Notes: a model not told the origin generated them from the letters alone. A stretch of 33,822 nucleotides of DNA from Bacillota bacterium (GCA_012798895.1 JAAZMI010000028.1:1-33822), one strand, 5' to 3'; counted from the stretch's first letter, positions 25,254-33,294 are shown. Numbers and translations: made by a program.

Positions 25254-27176
25254 TTATGGAAACGGCTTAGTATCGATAATTTGATATTCCTCATCCTCGA
25301 GTTCCATAAGGATAACCCGACCTTCTCCAATCCCGGTAACGCTAATCTCCCGGCCTTGATATTCCCCTTCAAAAACAACCCTGGCTCCCTCTTCATCCTC
25401 CACGCATATTTTAATCACCCGGCCCACGGGCACCCGCGGATCCACCTTTAGGTGGTACGTCGGTGCCGCATCCGGCTCTTCCCCTTTGCTGATGACCAGA
25501 TCGACGGATTCGCCCGCATATACAGATTCACCGGCCGCTGGATACTGGGAGATAATCTCCCCGGGAGCAAAATCAGCCGAAAACTCTTCCTTCTGGTCGC
25601 GCAGGACAAGCCCATTTCGCTCCAGCCACTCCCGCGCATCGGCAAACTGCCGGCCCCGCAGATCATTCATGGCAAAGGGTTTTTTCCCCTCGCTGATGAT
25701 CACGTGTACAGTATCCCCGCGGGCCACCTGAAAACCTTTGCCCGGATCCTGCCGGATAATGTAACCGGAAGCAACTGTATCACTATATTCGTAGCTAAGA
25801 TCCATCTCCAGCCCAATATCCTGAAGCTTGAGGCGGGCTTCACGTTCTGTATGTTCAACAAGATCGGGAACATTGATGTATTCTTGCCCGGCACTTAAAG
25901 TTACTGCAATCTCTCTGTTCTTTCTAACTTTCCTTTGAGGCAGAGGATCTTGCGAAACAATGTGCGCTGGCGGTATCGTATCACTATGTTCATTGCCCAC
26001 GACAGTATAATGCAACCCCAAAGGTGCAAGCTCTTTTTCTGCCTCCTCCAAGCTCAAACCGGTCAGATCGGGTACAATAACTTCGGGAACGAAAAGAAAA
26101 CCGCGCAACAATTGGTATCCGGTAAAAAGTAGCAAAAGGAAAACCAGGGCCAGCGAAACGTACAAAATAATTTTTTTAGGGGATCGCACCTTTTGTTTCT
26201 TTCCGGAAGCAACTGCCGGTTTTTCTTCTTGTATTACCGGTTTCTCCTGGTACACAGGCGCCGAATCTTTGTCCTGGGAAATAGGAGAAAAAGGAGAGTA
26301 GGATTTCAGTCTTTGCAGAAAATCATCCGCAAAATGCTCCCCCCCTTTTTCGGTTTTTAACCAATCACGCAGATCATCGCGAAATTTAGCAGCGCTGGAA
26401 TAACGCATATTGCGTTCCTTGCGCGTAGCCCTGATCACAATCAGTTCCAGAGCCGGAGATAATCCTTGAACGATATTGCCGGGGGGAATGATCTCCTCTT
26501 GCAGATGCTTAAGAGCAATGGAAACAGGGCTTTCACCAAAAAATGGCACTTCACCGGTTAGCATCTCATAGAGGACGATTCCCAGGGAATAGATATCTGT
26601 CTTTAGATCGGCGGAGGAACCCCGGGCCTGTTCGGGGGAAGAATAATACACCGAGCCGAAGAGAGATTTTCCATAAGTGATCGTAGCATCGGTCGCCGCC
26701 CTCGCCAGTCCAAAATCGGTAACCTTGACTCTTCCCCCCGGCGTAACGATGATATTTTGTGGTTTGATATCGCGATGAATAATATTTTGTTCATGGGCAT
26801 GAATCAACGCCTCGCAGATCTGCAGGGCAATGCGCACCGCCTCTACGGGGCTAAGGCGTTCCTCACGTAAGATTATATCCTTTAAAGTGAGGCCATCAAT
26901 GTACTCCATAACGATATAATGAAGACCCTTTTCTTCTCCCTCGTCAAATACATTGACAATAGCAGGGTGCATCAGCTTGGCCGCCGCTTTGGCTTCCAGT
27001 TTGAAACGACGCAAAAAATCCCGATCGCTGGAGAGATGCTCATACAAAATTTTAATTGCCACGGGACGGTTCAACTTTACATCCATCCCCCGGTAAACCT
27101 GGGCCATCCCGCCCTCGCCTACTTTTTCCAGTATCCGGTAGCGCCCCCCCAAAATCTGGTCTGGTTTCTCCCGCAC
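25254..27176 (-). CDS. prkC: PASTA-domain serine/threonine protein kinase
   Basis: This membrane Hanks-type kinase senses muropeptides or lipid II and controls wall growth, dormancy and germination. It has 640 residues. The kinase domain covers about 12-275: glycine loop GEGGMAQVY, K42, HRDIKPQN with catalytic D136, DFG at 154-156, and an activation loop with several threonines before GSVYYSSPEQA. A juxtamembrane linker follows, then one membrane segment (about 335-355) and three PASTA domains (about 365-570). A final beta-type domain (about 575-640) resembles the C-terminal domain of B. subtilis PrkC. The GTG start directly abuts the stp stop. It forms stp-prkC-rsgA, and IreB, a likely substrate, is encoded in the same window. 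Confidence 0.96.
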   Translation of the reverse strand: MREKPDQILGGRYRILEKVGEGGMAQVYRGMDVKLNRPVAIKILYEHLSSDRDFLRRFKLEAKAAAKLMHPAIVNVFDEGEEKGLHYIVMEYIDGLTLKDIILREERLSPVEAVRIALQICEALIHAHEQNIIHRDIKPQNIIVTPGGRVKVTDFGLARAATDATITYGKSLFGSVYYSSPEQARGSSADLKTDIYSLGIVLYEMLTGEVPFFGESPVSIALKHLQEEIIPPGNIVQGLSPALELIVIRATRKERNMRYSSAAKFRDDLRDWLKTEKGGEHFADDFLQRLKSYSPFSPISQDKDSAPVYQEKPVIQEEKPAVASGKKQKVRSPKKIILYVSLALVFLLLLFTGYQLLRGFLFVPEVIVPDLTGLSLEEAEKELAPLGLHYTVVGNEHSDTIPPAHIVSQDPLPQRKVRKNREIAVTLSAGQEYINVPDLVEHTEREARLKLQDIGLEMDLSYEYSDTVASGYIIRQDPGKGFQVARGDTVHVIISEGKKPFAMNDLRGRQFADAREWLERNGLVLRDQKEEFSADFAPGEIISQYPAAGESVYAGESVDLVISKGEEPDAAPTYHLKVDPRVPVGRVIKICVEDEEGARVVFEGEYQGREISVTGIGEGRVILMELEDEEYQIIDTKPFP

Positions 27177-27929
27177 CTAACTTTCACCCTTTTTGTATTG
27201 GATTAGCACAAAAGTGATATTATCCAAACCGCCCAGAGCATTAGCCTTCGCTAAAAGTTGATCTGCAGCCCCTTCCAGATGGGTACTGCGAAAGATAATC
27301 TCCTGAATTTCATTCGGCCGGAGCATATTGGTAAGTCCGTCTGTACATAACAGTATGTAATCATTTTCTTGGATCGCCGTCGCATAAAAATCAATTTTTA
27401 GAGGGGATGTTGTGCCAAGCGACCGCGTCAGGATATTGCGCCGCGGATGATCATAGATATCCTCCAGGTCGATCTCTTTGTTTTTAAGCAGCTCCATGAC
27501 GACGGAATGATCCTCGGTCACCTGATAATGGCCGGAAACATTGAAAAGGTGGACCTGGCTATCACCAACGTGCGCGGTTAGAAATTCATCATCTAAGAAA
27601 ACAGATACAGTCAAAGTAGTGCCCATCCCTTTCTGTTCCGGCTTCCGCATCTGCTGCATGAGAATGTTTTCATTAGCCTGCAAGATGGCTTGGCTTAAAA
27701 AACTCTTTATTTTAACTGGATCATAAAAACTTAAACTTGACGAATGCATGGAGATATTTTCCTGCAGGGTTTCGATGGCCAGAAAACTGGCCACTTCTCC
27801 GGCCGCGTGCCCGCCCATACCATCTGCTACGGCAAAAAAAGATTTGCCGCCCACAGAAGAAACATAGTAAGAATCTTCATTTTTTTTACGGATGCACCCC
27901 GGGTGAGTCCGGATGGTATGCTCCAACAT
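27177..27929 (-). CDS. stp: PP2C-family protein phosphatase (Stp/PrpC)
   Basis: This metal-dependent Ser/Thr phosphatase reverses PrkC phosphorylation. The motifs GCIRKKNEDSYYV, the metal-binding FFAVADGMGGHAAGEVAS, TAHVGDSQVHLF, ILTRSLG and LCTDGLTNML are intact. I start it at the ATG at 27929 (250 aa), with gggggaag just before it. The frame is open for 47 more codons, but that stretch has no family similarity and overlaps a good promoter (28008-28036), so the longer version is unlikely. It is immediately followed by prkC. Confidence 0.94.
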   Translation of the reverse strand: MLEHTIRTHPGCIRKKNEDSYYVSSVGGKSFFAVADGMGGHAAGEVASFLAIETLQENISMHSSSLSFYDPVKIKSFLSQAILQANENILMQQMRKPEQKGMGTTLTVSVFLDDEFLTAHVGDSQVHLFNVSGHYQVTEDHSVVMELLKNKEIDLEDIYDHPRRNILTRSLGTTSPLKIDFYATAIQENDYILLCTDGLTNMLRPNEIQEIIFRSTHLEGAADQLLAKANALGGLDNITFVLIQYKKGES

Positions 27930-28007
27930 TCTTCTTCCCCCACTGCCTATAGCTGTTTTAAACTGGAATATTTTAGCACATCCGACAATTGTATGTGATG
28001 CCATTTT

Positions 28008-28036
28008 ATTATAATAGCCGCTTACACTAAAGGCAA
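28008..28036 (-). promoter_or_regulatory. Probable sigma-A promoter of stp-prkC-rsgA
   Basis: On the - strand, TTGCCT (28036-28031) lies 17 bases from a perfect TATAAT (28013-28008). This gives a start near 28001 and a leader of about 70 bases before the stp ATG at 27929. It suggests the kinase/phosphatase block can be transcribed apart from rsmB. Confidence 0.6.
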
Positions 28037-28115
28037 GCTGGTTTTGTAAATCTACCGAACCCTCATTCAATACGGATTCGATAAACGGTCATGCAGGGCA
28101 ATGAGGGCATCACCC

Positions 28116-29507
28116 CTACCTTTTCCTGATGCGGGCCAGAAAAAAGCCATCCAGATCGTGTTTTGTGGGCCAGAGAAATATCTGCCCTTCTGTTTTTTCG
28201 TCCACGGATAGCGCCGGTGGTAAAAACGGAGAAAGAGGTGCCGGCCGGGCCAGAGGTTCTTCTGCAAGAAAACCGTCTATTATTTCCGTAGTTTCTTCAG
28301 GCTCGGTTGTACAAGCACTATATAAGAGCACTCCACCGGAAGACAGTGCCTGGAAAGCCGAGCGTAACAGTTGCTGCTGCAGTTGCGAGAGGGAAGCGAT
28401 GTCTTCCGGCCGTCGCCTCCATTTTAGATCGCCTTTGCGCCGGATTACACCAAGCCCCGAACAGGGAACGTCCAAGAGAACGCGCCGGAAAAGGCCCTGC
28501 CATTGAGGCGGCAGCGAACGGCCGTCGATATTTTCGGCCTCGACGATCTGGACTCCCTGACGCGCACAGGCAGCCTGGACTAATTTAAGCCGGTGTGGGT
28601 AGAGATCGGCGGCGATGATGCGACCCTGGTTTTTCATAAGGGCGGCCAAATGCGTGGTTTTGCCCCCGGGGGCGCTGCAAAGGTCTAAAACCAGCTCCCC
28701 GGGCTGCGGATTTAACAACGTTGCTGCAAGCATCGACGATTCGCCCTGCACCTGGAAAAGGCCCCGTTGGAAACTTTCCAACTCCGCAAGCCTACCAGCC
28801 AGGTTTAGGTACAGTCCCACGGAGGTATAGCGGCATTCCTGTGTTCCGGCCCCTTCTTCCTCTAAAACTTTTTGCAGCTCATCGCGCGAAAGCCGCAAGG
28901 TATTCGTGCGAATAGTTAAAGGCGGGCGCTGATTGCCGGCTGAGCAATGAGCTTCCGCGGCTTCCAAACCCAAGTTTTCTATCCACCGCCGGGCCATCCA
29001 AAGGGGGTAAGCGTAGAAAAGGGAGAGGTAGCGTGCCGGATCTTGTTCGCGGGAAGGCCAGGGCAGCTTATTTTTTTCCCGTCCAATCTTTCTCAAGACA
29101 GCATTGACCAACCCGGCTACTCCCTTATGGCCATAGCGGTGGCCCAGTTTAACTGCTTCATCCACAGCCGCGGCCTCTGGGATGCGCTCCAGGTAGAGTA
29201 ACTGATAGGTGCCTATTCTAAGGATATTGCGAATCCAGGGGGTAAATTTTTTTAATGGCCGGGTGGAATATAAAGAGATAACCCAGTCCAGGGTCTGCAG
29301 ACGCTGGATAACACCGTGGGCAAGTTCAGTTAACAGAGCCCTTTCGGCAGGGGTAAAGGAACGCTGGGCCAAGACGCGGTTCAAAACGAGGTTTAAGTAG
29401 GCCCCTTTTTCTTCTACTTCTTTAAGAATCAGCAAGGCTGCTTCTCTGGCACCAACCTCGCCTTGCTGCGAAGAATCTTTCGAGCTGTTGCGCTTTGAAA
29501 AGGTCAT
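28116..29507 (-). CDS. rsmB: 16S rRNA (cytosine-967-C5)-methyltransferase RsmB
   Basis: This SAM-dependent RNA methyltransferase (463 aa) has an N-terminal NusB-like RNA-binding domain (about residues 20-155) and a Rossmann catalytic domain. SAM motif I reads LVLDLCSAPGGKTTHLAAL. The catalytic cysteines lie in DVPCSGLGVIRRKGDLKWRR (motif IV) and LLYSACTTEPEE (motif VI). The second motif is usually YSTCT followed by EEN, so SACTTEPEET is slightly unusual. The ATG has aaggag eight bases upstream. In many Firmicutes rlmN follows; here stp comes next. Upstream is a repeat-filled spacer. Confidence 0.95.
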   Translation of the reverse strand: MTFSKRNSSKDSSQQGEVGAREAALLILKEVEEKGAYLNLVLNRVLAQRSFTPAERALLTELAHGVIQRLQTLDWVISLYSTRPLKKFTPWIRNILRIGTYQLLYLERIPEAAAVDEAVKLGHRYGHKGVAGLVNAVLRKIGREKNKLPWPSREQDPARYLSLFYAYPLWMARRWIENLGLEAAEAHCSAGNQRPPLTIRTNTLRLSRDELQKVLEEEGAGTQECRYTSVGLYLNLAGRLAELESFQRGLFQVQGESSMLAATLLNPQPGELVLDLCSAPGGKTTHLAALMKNQGRIIAADLYPHRLKLVQAACARQGVQIVEAENIDGRSLPPQWQGLFRRVLLDVPCSGLGVIRRKGDLKWRRRPEDIASLSQLQQQLLRSAFQALSSGGVLLYSACTTEPEETTEIIDGFLAEEPLARPAPLSPFLPPALSVDEKTEGQIFLWPTKHDLDGFFLARIRKR

Positions 29508-29973
29508 GGATTTAGCTCCTTATCTTTAGTGGTGGTGGAGGATGTAGTGAGCTCCGGGTTCAGCTCAGAAAGTTCTACGACCCAGCTCCGGCCTATGATG
29601 ACCTACCCAACCAAGCAGCCCATCAGGCAACTTTTGCTAGAGGTGCAACGCCAAGTTCCGCTCGGCAAGTTCTACTGTTTTCCTCGAGCCTACGATGATC
29701 TTCCCGACCAAATTCCCATCCACGGTCATACGGCCGGCCACAGGCGTTCTGTCGGCGGGGCCATCTTCAACTCTCGTTTCGCAGTGAACTTGTTCTCTCG
29801 CCCCACAAGTTGTTGCACCTCTAGCAAAGAAGTTGCCGGTATGAAATGAACAAGTGGATAAAAAATCTAAATTCATGGCCGCACGACCGGCCACAGGTAT
29901 CCTGTCGGCGGGGCCATCTTAAGAACTGTGCTGCGCCGAAAGAGGCAGATGAAAAGCCCCTTTGCCACAGCGG
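29508..29973. repeat. Mosaic repeat region between the DUF6391-type gene and rsmB
   Basis: This 466-base spacer is built from repeats. A 37-base direct repeat (29731-29767 and 29884-29920) matches at 33 positions by eye. A 66/67-base direct repeat (29558-29624 and 29655-29720) is about 70% identical. An inverted repeat has 24- and 26-base arms (29626-29649 and 29812-29837), differing only by two extra bases. Read on the - strand, the 37-base copies both encode DGPADRxPVAGR, and the 66-base copies share LVG...IxG...VEL.E.N. The region looks like several overlapping copies of a small decayed element or gene family. No transposase is present. Confidence 0.7.
29637..29894 (-). pseudogene. Open frame of 85 codons within the mosaic repeats, possibly a decayed gene
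   Basis: This - strand frame starts at a GTG (or ATG at 29876) and ends at TAG inside an inverted-repeat arm. It contains GNFFARGATTCGAREQVH, then EDGPADRTPVAGR and GKIIVGSRKTVELAERN. A second DGPADR copy lies just upstream in the same frame after a stop, and a third, degraded LVG...VEL copy lies downstream. I recognise no domain. Mostly synonymous or conservative differences between the DGPADR copies hint that this frame was once translated. A fortuitous open frame in repeat DNA is the alternative. Confidence 0.3.
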
Positions 29974-30618
29974 TTAATATTGCATCAGCCGGCGCGTCCG
30001 CACGAAATAACGCCGAGGTTGAAGCCCGAAATTCCAAAAACCCCGGTTTGCGCTTCTCACTTCAACGCCGGCGATCTCGAATCCTTCGATCCGCGTGGAG
30101 GTCGTTAGATATTTTTGGAAAATTCGGCCAAGGTGCGGCCCTAAAAACTGTGCACCCACCAGGGCCAGCAAAATATAAAATAGGCCGGAATATCCTGCTT
30201 TCCAGAGAAGAAGAATGACCAAAACAGAGGAGACAAAGTTTGCGGCAAGTATACTCGTGCCGCAACGATTGTGAATAGCCAGGTCTTTTTCCCCTTCTCG
30301 CAGGCGTGCCAGGCCAATTCTGGCAGCTTCCTCCACGGTATAAGGATCAACGGGGCCCTGGATAATAAAACCGTCTTCTTGCCCCAGGCCGGCGATATTT
30401 AGAGGGCCATAATGTTCTTCGATTACGTTGATTGTAGCATGTTCCAGAGCATGGTTGGCCCTGAGCTGCTGGTTGAAAGCGATCTTGATCAACTGGTAGG
30501 GAATTGTAAAGATATTAAAAAAAGAATGGATGGCAAATTGAAAGGGTAAAAAAAATAAATTGACCAGCAAAAAAAGAACAACTGGCCAAAATAATATAAT
30601 TAACAAAAAGGTGAGCAT
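29974..30618 (-). CDS. DUF6391-type membrane protein
   Basis: This protein of 214 residues has a long N-terminal hydrophobic region (about residues 1-45) and a second hydrophobic pair (about 125-160). Between them lies a cytoplasmic-type segment with ANHALEHATINVIEEHYG and LAIHNRCGTSILAAN. The LEHAT and IHxxCGT signatures fit the family annotated as DUF6391, whose function is unknown. The conserved His, Glu and Cys could bind metal, which is inference. I prefer the ATG at 30618 with ggggagagg close upstream over a TTG 15 bases earlier. It follows the metallopeptidase gene by 30 bases and is probably cotranscribed with it. Confidence 0.75.
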   Translation of the reverse strand: MLTFLLIILFWPVVLFLLVNLFFLPFQFAIHSFFNIFTIPYQLIKIAFNQQLRANHALEHATINVIEEHYGPLNIAGLGQEDGFIIQGPVDPYTVEEAARIGLARLREGEKDLAIHNRCGTSILAANFVSSVLVILLLWKAGYSGLFYILLALVGAQFLGPHLGRIFQKYLTTSTRIEGFEIAGVEVRSANRGFWNFGLQPRRYFVRTRRLMQY

Positions 30619-30648
30619 AGCGCCTCTCCCCAAATTTTAAATAGAAAC

Positions 30649-31338
30649 CTATCTCCTATTCCTTAACATCAACAAACGGAAAAATTGGGCCAGGGAGACT
30701 GCCAAAGCCGCAACATAGGTCAAAGCAGCGGCATCTAATACTTTCTTTGCCCCGGACAGTTCTTCTCCGTGCAGATAGCCGCCGTCTTTTAAAACGACAA
30801 GGGCCCTGCTGCTGGCATTAAACTCTACGGGCAATGTTATCAACTGAAAAATCACCGCGAAGAGGAAAAGAGCAATACCGATATCCATGAGAAATGCAAG
30901 CCCCCCGCGGCCAAATAGAAATCCAACGAAAAAGAGGGGAAAAGCAGCTTTGGAACCAAATCCGGCGAGGGGAACAAAGGAATTGCGAATGCCCAAAGGA
31001 AGATAATCGCGGTCATGCTGCAGGGCATGGCCAACCTCATGGGCGGCGATACCCAAGGAGGCCAGGGAATTGTCGCCGTAGATCGGAGCCGAGAGACGGA
31101 CCACCTTGGCACGTGGATCATAATGATCGGTTAACCGGCCTTCCGTCTGCACCACTTTGACCTGCTCCAATCCGGCATTGTCCAGCAATTGGCGAGCCAC
31201 CTGTGCCCCAGTTAACTTGGTGGCAGGATAAAGCCTGCTATAACGCGTATAAACATTGCTGACCCTGTTTTGAGCGTACAGGGCAAAAAACATCGCCGGC
31301 AGAACGAATAGGATCATACCCGAATCAAAAAACCACAT
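30649..31338 (-). CDS. YugP-family membrane zinc metallopeptidase
   Basis: This is a 229-residue membrane protease of the neutral zinc metallopeptidase 2 family (YugP-like). It has an N-terminal membrane segment (about 5-21) and further hydrophobic segments after residue 115. The catalytic motif is AAHEVGHALQH (HExxH), and a glutamate in LPVEFNASSRAL is the likely third ligand. The domain before the motif (DHYDPRAKVVRLSAPIYG) is typical of the family. Its substrates are unknown. A clear aaggagg lies about 11 bases before the ATG. Genes of this family are often found between fmt and rsmB in clostridia, as here. Confidence 0.9.
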   Translation of the reverse strand: MWFFDSGMILFVLPAMFFALYAQNRVSNVYTRYSRLYPATKLTGAQVARQLLDNAGLEQVKVVQTEGRLTDHYDPRAKVVRLSAPIYGDNSLASLGIAAHEVGHALQHDRDYLPLGIRNSFVPLAGFGSKAAFPLFFVGFLFGRGGLAFLMDIGIALFLFAVIFQLITLPVEFNASSRALVVLKDGGYLHGEELSGAKKVLDAAALTYVAALAVSLAQFFRLLMLRNRR

Positions 31339-31426
31339 TTTTCGGACAGCCCTCCTTATTAATCCTTATTTGTGATAGGATAGCCCGGAAAAAGCCCCTC
31401 AAACTTAAACTATACGTTTATATTTT

Positions 31427-32203
31427 TTATTGAAGCAGGGCATCTATTGCTGCCCCCAGCACCTTAAGATCCACACGTGTATTAAAACAGGGCCCCTGTG
31501 GCCGTTCATTGATTACACCGATCACAGGCAGAGGAAAGGTATCCAACATCCCGCTGGAGAGATCTCTTTCACAAGCAACTGCAACCACCGCCCGCGGCCG
31601 ATGTTTTTGAACGGCCTGGCGGGCCGATGTGCCCCCCGTCACCACTTCGACATGTAATCCCCGGTCGGAAGAAAGACGAAGGATCTCCGCCATCTGGCAG
31701 TTTCCGCAACGCCGGCAATTTTCCACCTGGCGGGTAATCTTATAAGGGCACTTATCGTATTGTAGACAATGAGGAAACAACAGCAGAAGCTCATCAGCCT
31801 TTACCTTGAGACGAGGAGCACCGGCCATGACCATCTGGTTGTTTACTTCAATAAAAGAGCGTTCGATTTTTTCGCGGGCGATATGCAAAAAACGACCGGT
31901 TTGCAACACAAAAGGATAGAGAAACAGAAGCGTTTTATCGATGAGCCAGTGTAAGCCGGGGAGTGTACGTTTCCTCATAATGGTGAAAACAATCGCCAAC
32001 AGACCGCACAGGAAAAGCAACGTAAATAGCAAGGCGAAAAAGGTCAACCCCATCAGCACACCCCGCGTGAAAATAACCCGTGGATCCAGGACAAAGATGA
32101 AGAGGTAAAAGGTGGCACCCAACAGCAATAGGGAGACAGCCAGAAGCAGACCTAAAAAAATCCTCTTAGGCGTTTTACTTTTTTGGAAAACAGTTTCAGC
32201 CAA
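31427..32203 (-). CDS. DUF116 family protein
   Basis: This protein has 258 residues. Two hydrophobic segments (about residues 13-33 and 42-66) anchor the N-terminus. The C-terminal DUF116 domain contains a cysteine cluster, CLQYDKCPYK followed by CRRCGNCQM, which could hold an iron-sulfur centre or zinc. A glycine-rich segment (VVTGGTSARQAVQKHRP) and VAVACERDLSSGM follow. Function is unknown. The gene is conserved beside fmt in many clostridia. The start is probably TTG at 32203, overlapping the end of fmt by eight bases, which suggests translational coupling. Confidence 0.85.
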   Translation of the reverse strand: MAETVFQKSKTPKRIFLGLLLAVSLLLLGATFYLFIFVLDPRVIFTRGVLMGLTFFALLFTLLFLCGLLAIVFTIMRKRTLPGLHWLIDKTLLFLYPFVLQTGRFLHIAREKIERSFIEVNNQMVMAGAPRLKVKADELLLLFPHCLQYDKCPYKITRQVENCRRCGNCQMAEILRLSSDRGLHVEVVTGGTSARQAVQKHRPRAVVAVACERDLSSGMLDTFPLPVIGVINERPQGPCFNTRVDLKVLGAAIDALLQ

Positions 32204-33152
32204 GTATTTCGCCTACTTTCAGCCCATAACCTTTTAAAAAATCTGCCGTGTTCATTTTTCTTTTACCTGCCGGCTGCAGCGCCAAAATCTTGAGCAGGTG
32301 TTCACCGGTGGCCACAGTAAAATAATCTTTTTCCACCTCCAGCACGGCACCCGGGGAAACATCCGGGATATCATCCGCTTGCACCACCGGCCCTGCACTG
32401 CGCACCAGGGAAGCCTCCCAGATCTTCAAACGTCTTTGGCGATAAAACGTATAGGCGCCGGGGAGAGGAACAAGGGCACGTATCTGGTTATTGATATCTT
32501 TTGCCGGCCTGGACCATTGGATTTTTTCTTCCTCCTTGGTCAAAGGAGGGGCATAAGTTGCCGCAGCTTCATCCTGGGCCCGTCGGGGGGCTTCTCCCCG
32601 TGCTACGAGGGTCAACGCTTCTTTTAACTTTGCAGCACCCACCTGTGCAAGGCGATCGTGAAGCGAGCCAAAATTTTCACCCGGAAGAATCTTCACTTTT
32701 TCCTGCACGATGATCTCGCCGGCATCCATACGGGGGGTCATATACAAAACGGTAACCCCCGTCATCTCTTCACCGTGCATTAAGGCCCGCTGAATCGGAG
32801 CCGCACCGCGATAGGCCGGGAGAAGAGAGGGGTGCAAATTGATACATCCAAGCGCCGGATAGTTAAGTACCTCCTCTGGTAAAAACATGCCAAATGCAAC
32901 ATTAACCACAACCTGGGGAGCGATCTCCTCCAGTAAAACATACAGTTCCTTCTTGTCCTGTGGCTGATATATTTTCAGATTATGTTTTAAAGATTCCTCT
33001 TTTACTGGTGAAAAAGTCAACCTCTTTCCCCGGCCGGCGCGACGGTCGGGCCTGGTCACCACGGCCGGCAAAAGAAAGGTTTCCTGCAATGTTTTAAGAG
33101 CAGGAAGAGCAAAAGAACTTGTGCCTAAAAAAAGAACCTTCAACTTCGTCAA
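32196..33152 (-). CDS. fmt: Methionyl-tRNA formyltransferase
   Basis: Fmt formylates initiator Met-tRNA with 10-formyl-tetrahydrofolate. It has 318 residues, the usual size. The N-terminal formyltransferase domain begins VLFLGTSSFALPALKTL and has the active-site motif INLHPSLLPAYRGAAPIQ near residue 105, then TGVTVLYMTPRMDAGEI with the catalytic aspartate. A C-terminal OB-like domain follows. The start appears to be TTG at 33152 with aaagggtga upstream. The 142-base gap to def holds an inverted repeat around a TATAAT box. Confidence 0.96.
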   Translation of the reverse strand: MTKLKVLFLGTSSFALPALKTLQETFLLPAVVTRPDRRAGRGKRLTFSPVKEESLKHNLKIYQPQDKKELYVLLEEIAPQVVVNVAFGMFLPEEVLNYPALGCINLHPSLLPAYRGAAPIQRALMHGEEMTGVTVLYMTPRMDAGEIIVQEKVKILPGENFGSLHDRLAQVGAAKLKEALTLVARGEAPRRAQDEAAATYAPPLTKEEEKIQWSRPAKDINNQIRALVPLPGAYTFYRQRRLKIWEASLVRSAGPVVQADDIPDVSPGAVLEVEKDYFTVATGEHLLKILALQPAGKRKMNTADFLKGYGLKVGEILG

Positions 33153-33195
33153 CGATCATCACCCTTTTTGCCTGCAGATAAAAATTACAGGATAC

Positions 33196-33270
33196 AGAAT
33201 AACCGCATCCTTTGTTCACTCCGTCTCCGTTTTCAGCATACAGAAGCAGATTATATTATACGGTTATTCT
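33196..33270 (-). promoter_or_regulatory. Inverted repeat around a candidate fmt promoter
   Basis: The perfect 10-bp arms agaataaccg (33196-33205) and cggttattct (33261-33270) are 55 bases apart; extending to 15 bases gives 13 matches. A TATAAT on the - strand (33260-33255) directly abuts the second arm, which would lie in the promoter spacer. The -35 region is poor. This could be an operator pair or simply a leader structure. Confidence 0.3.
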
Positions 33271-33294
33271 GCACGGCGCACCATAGTCCTTTTT

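Noticed and set aside
27930-28070. N-terminal extension of Stp by 47 residues
   Set aside because: It has no family similarity and runs across a good promoter; the ATG at 27929 begins exactly where PP2C phosphatases begin.
29529-29849. A 106-codon open frame on the + strand within the mosaic repeats
   Set aside because: The 37-base repeat copies conserve the peptide better on the - strand, the frame has no ribosome binding site and it resembles nothing I know. Treated as a shadow of repeat DNA.
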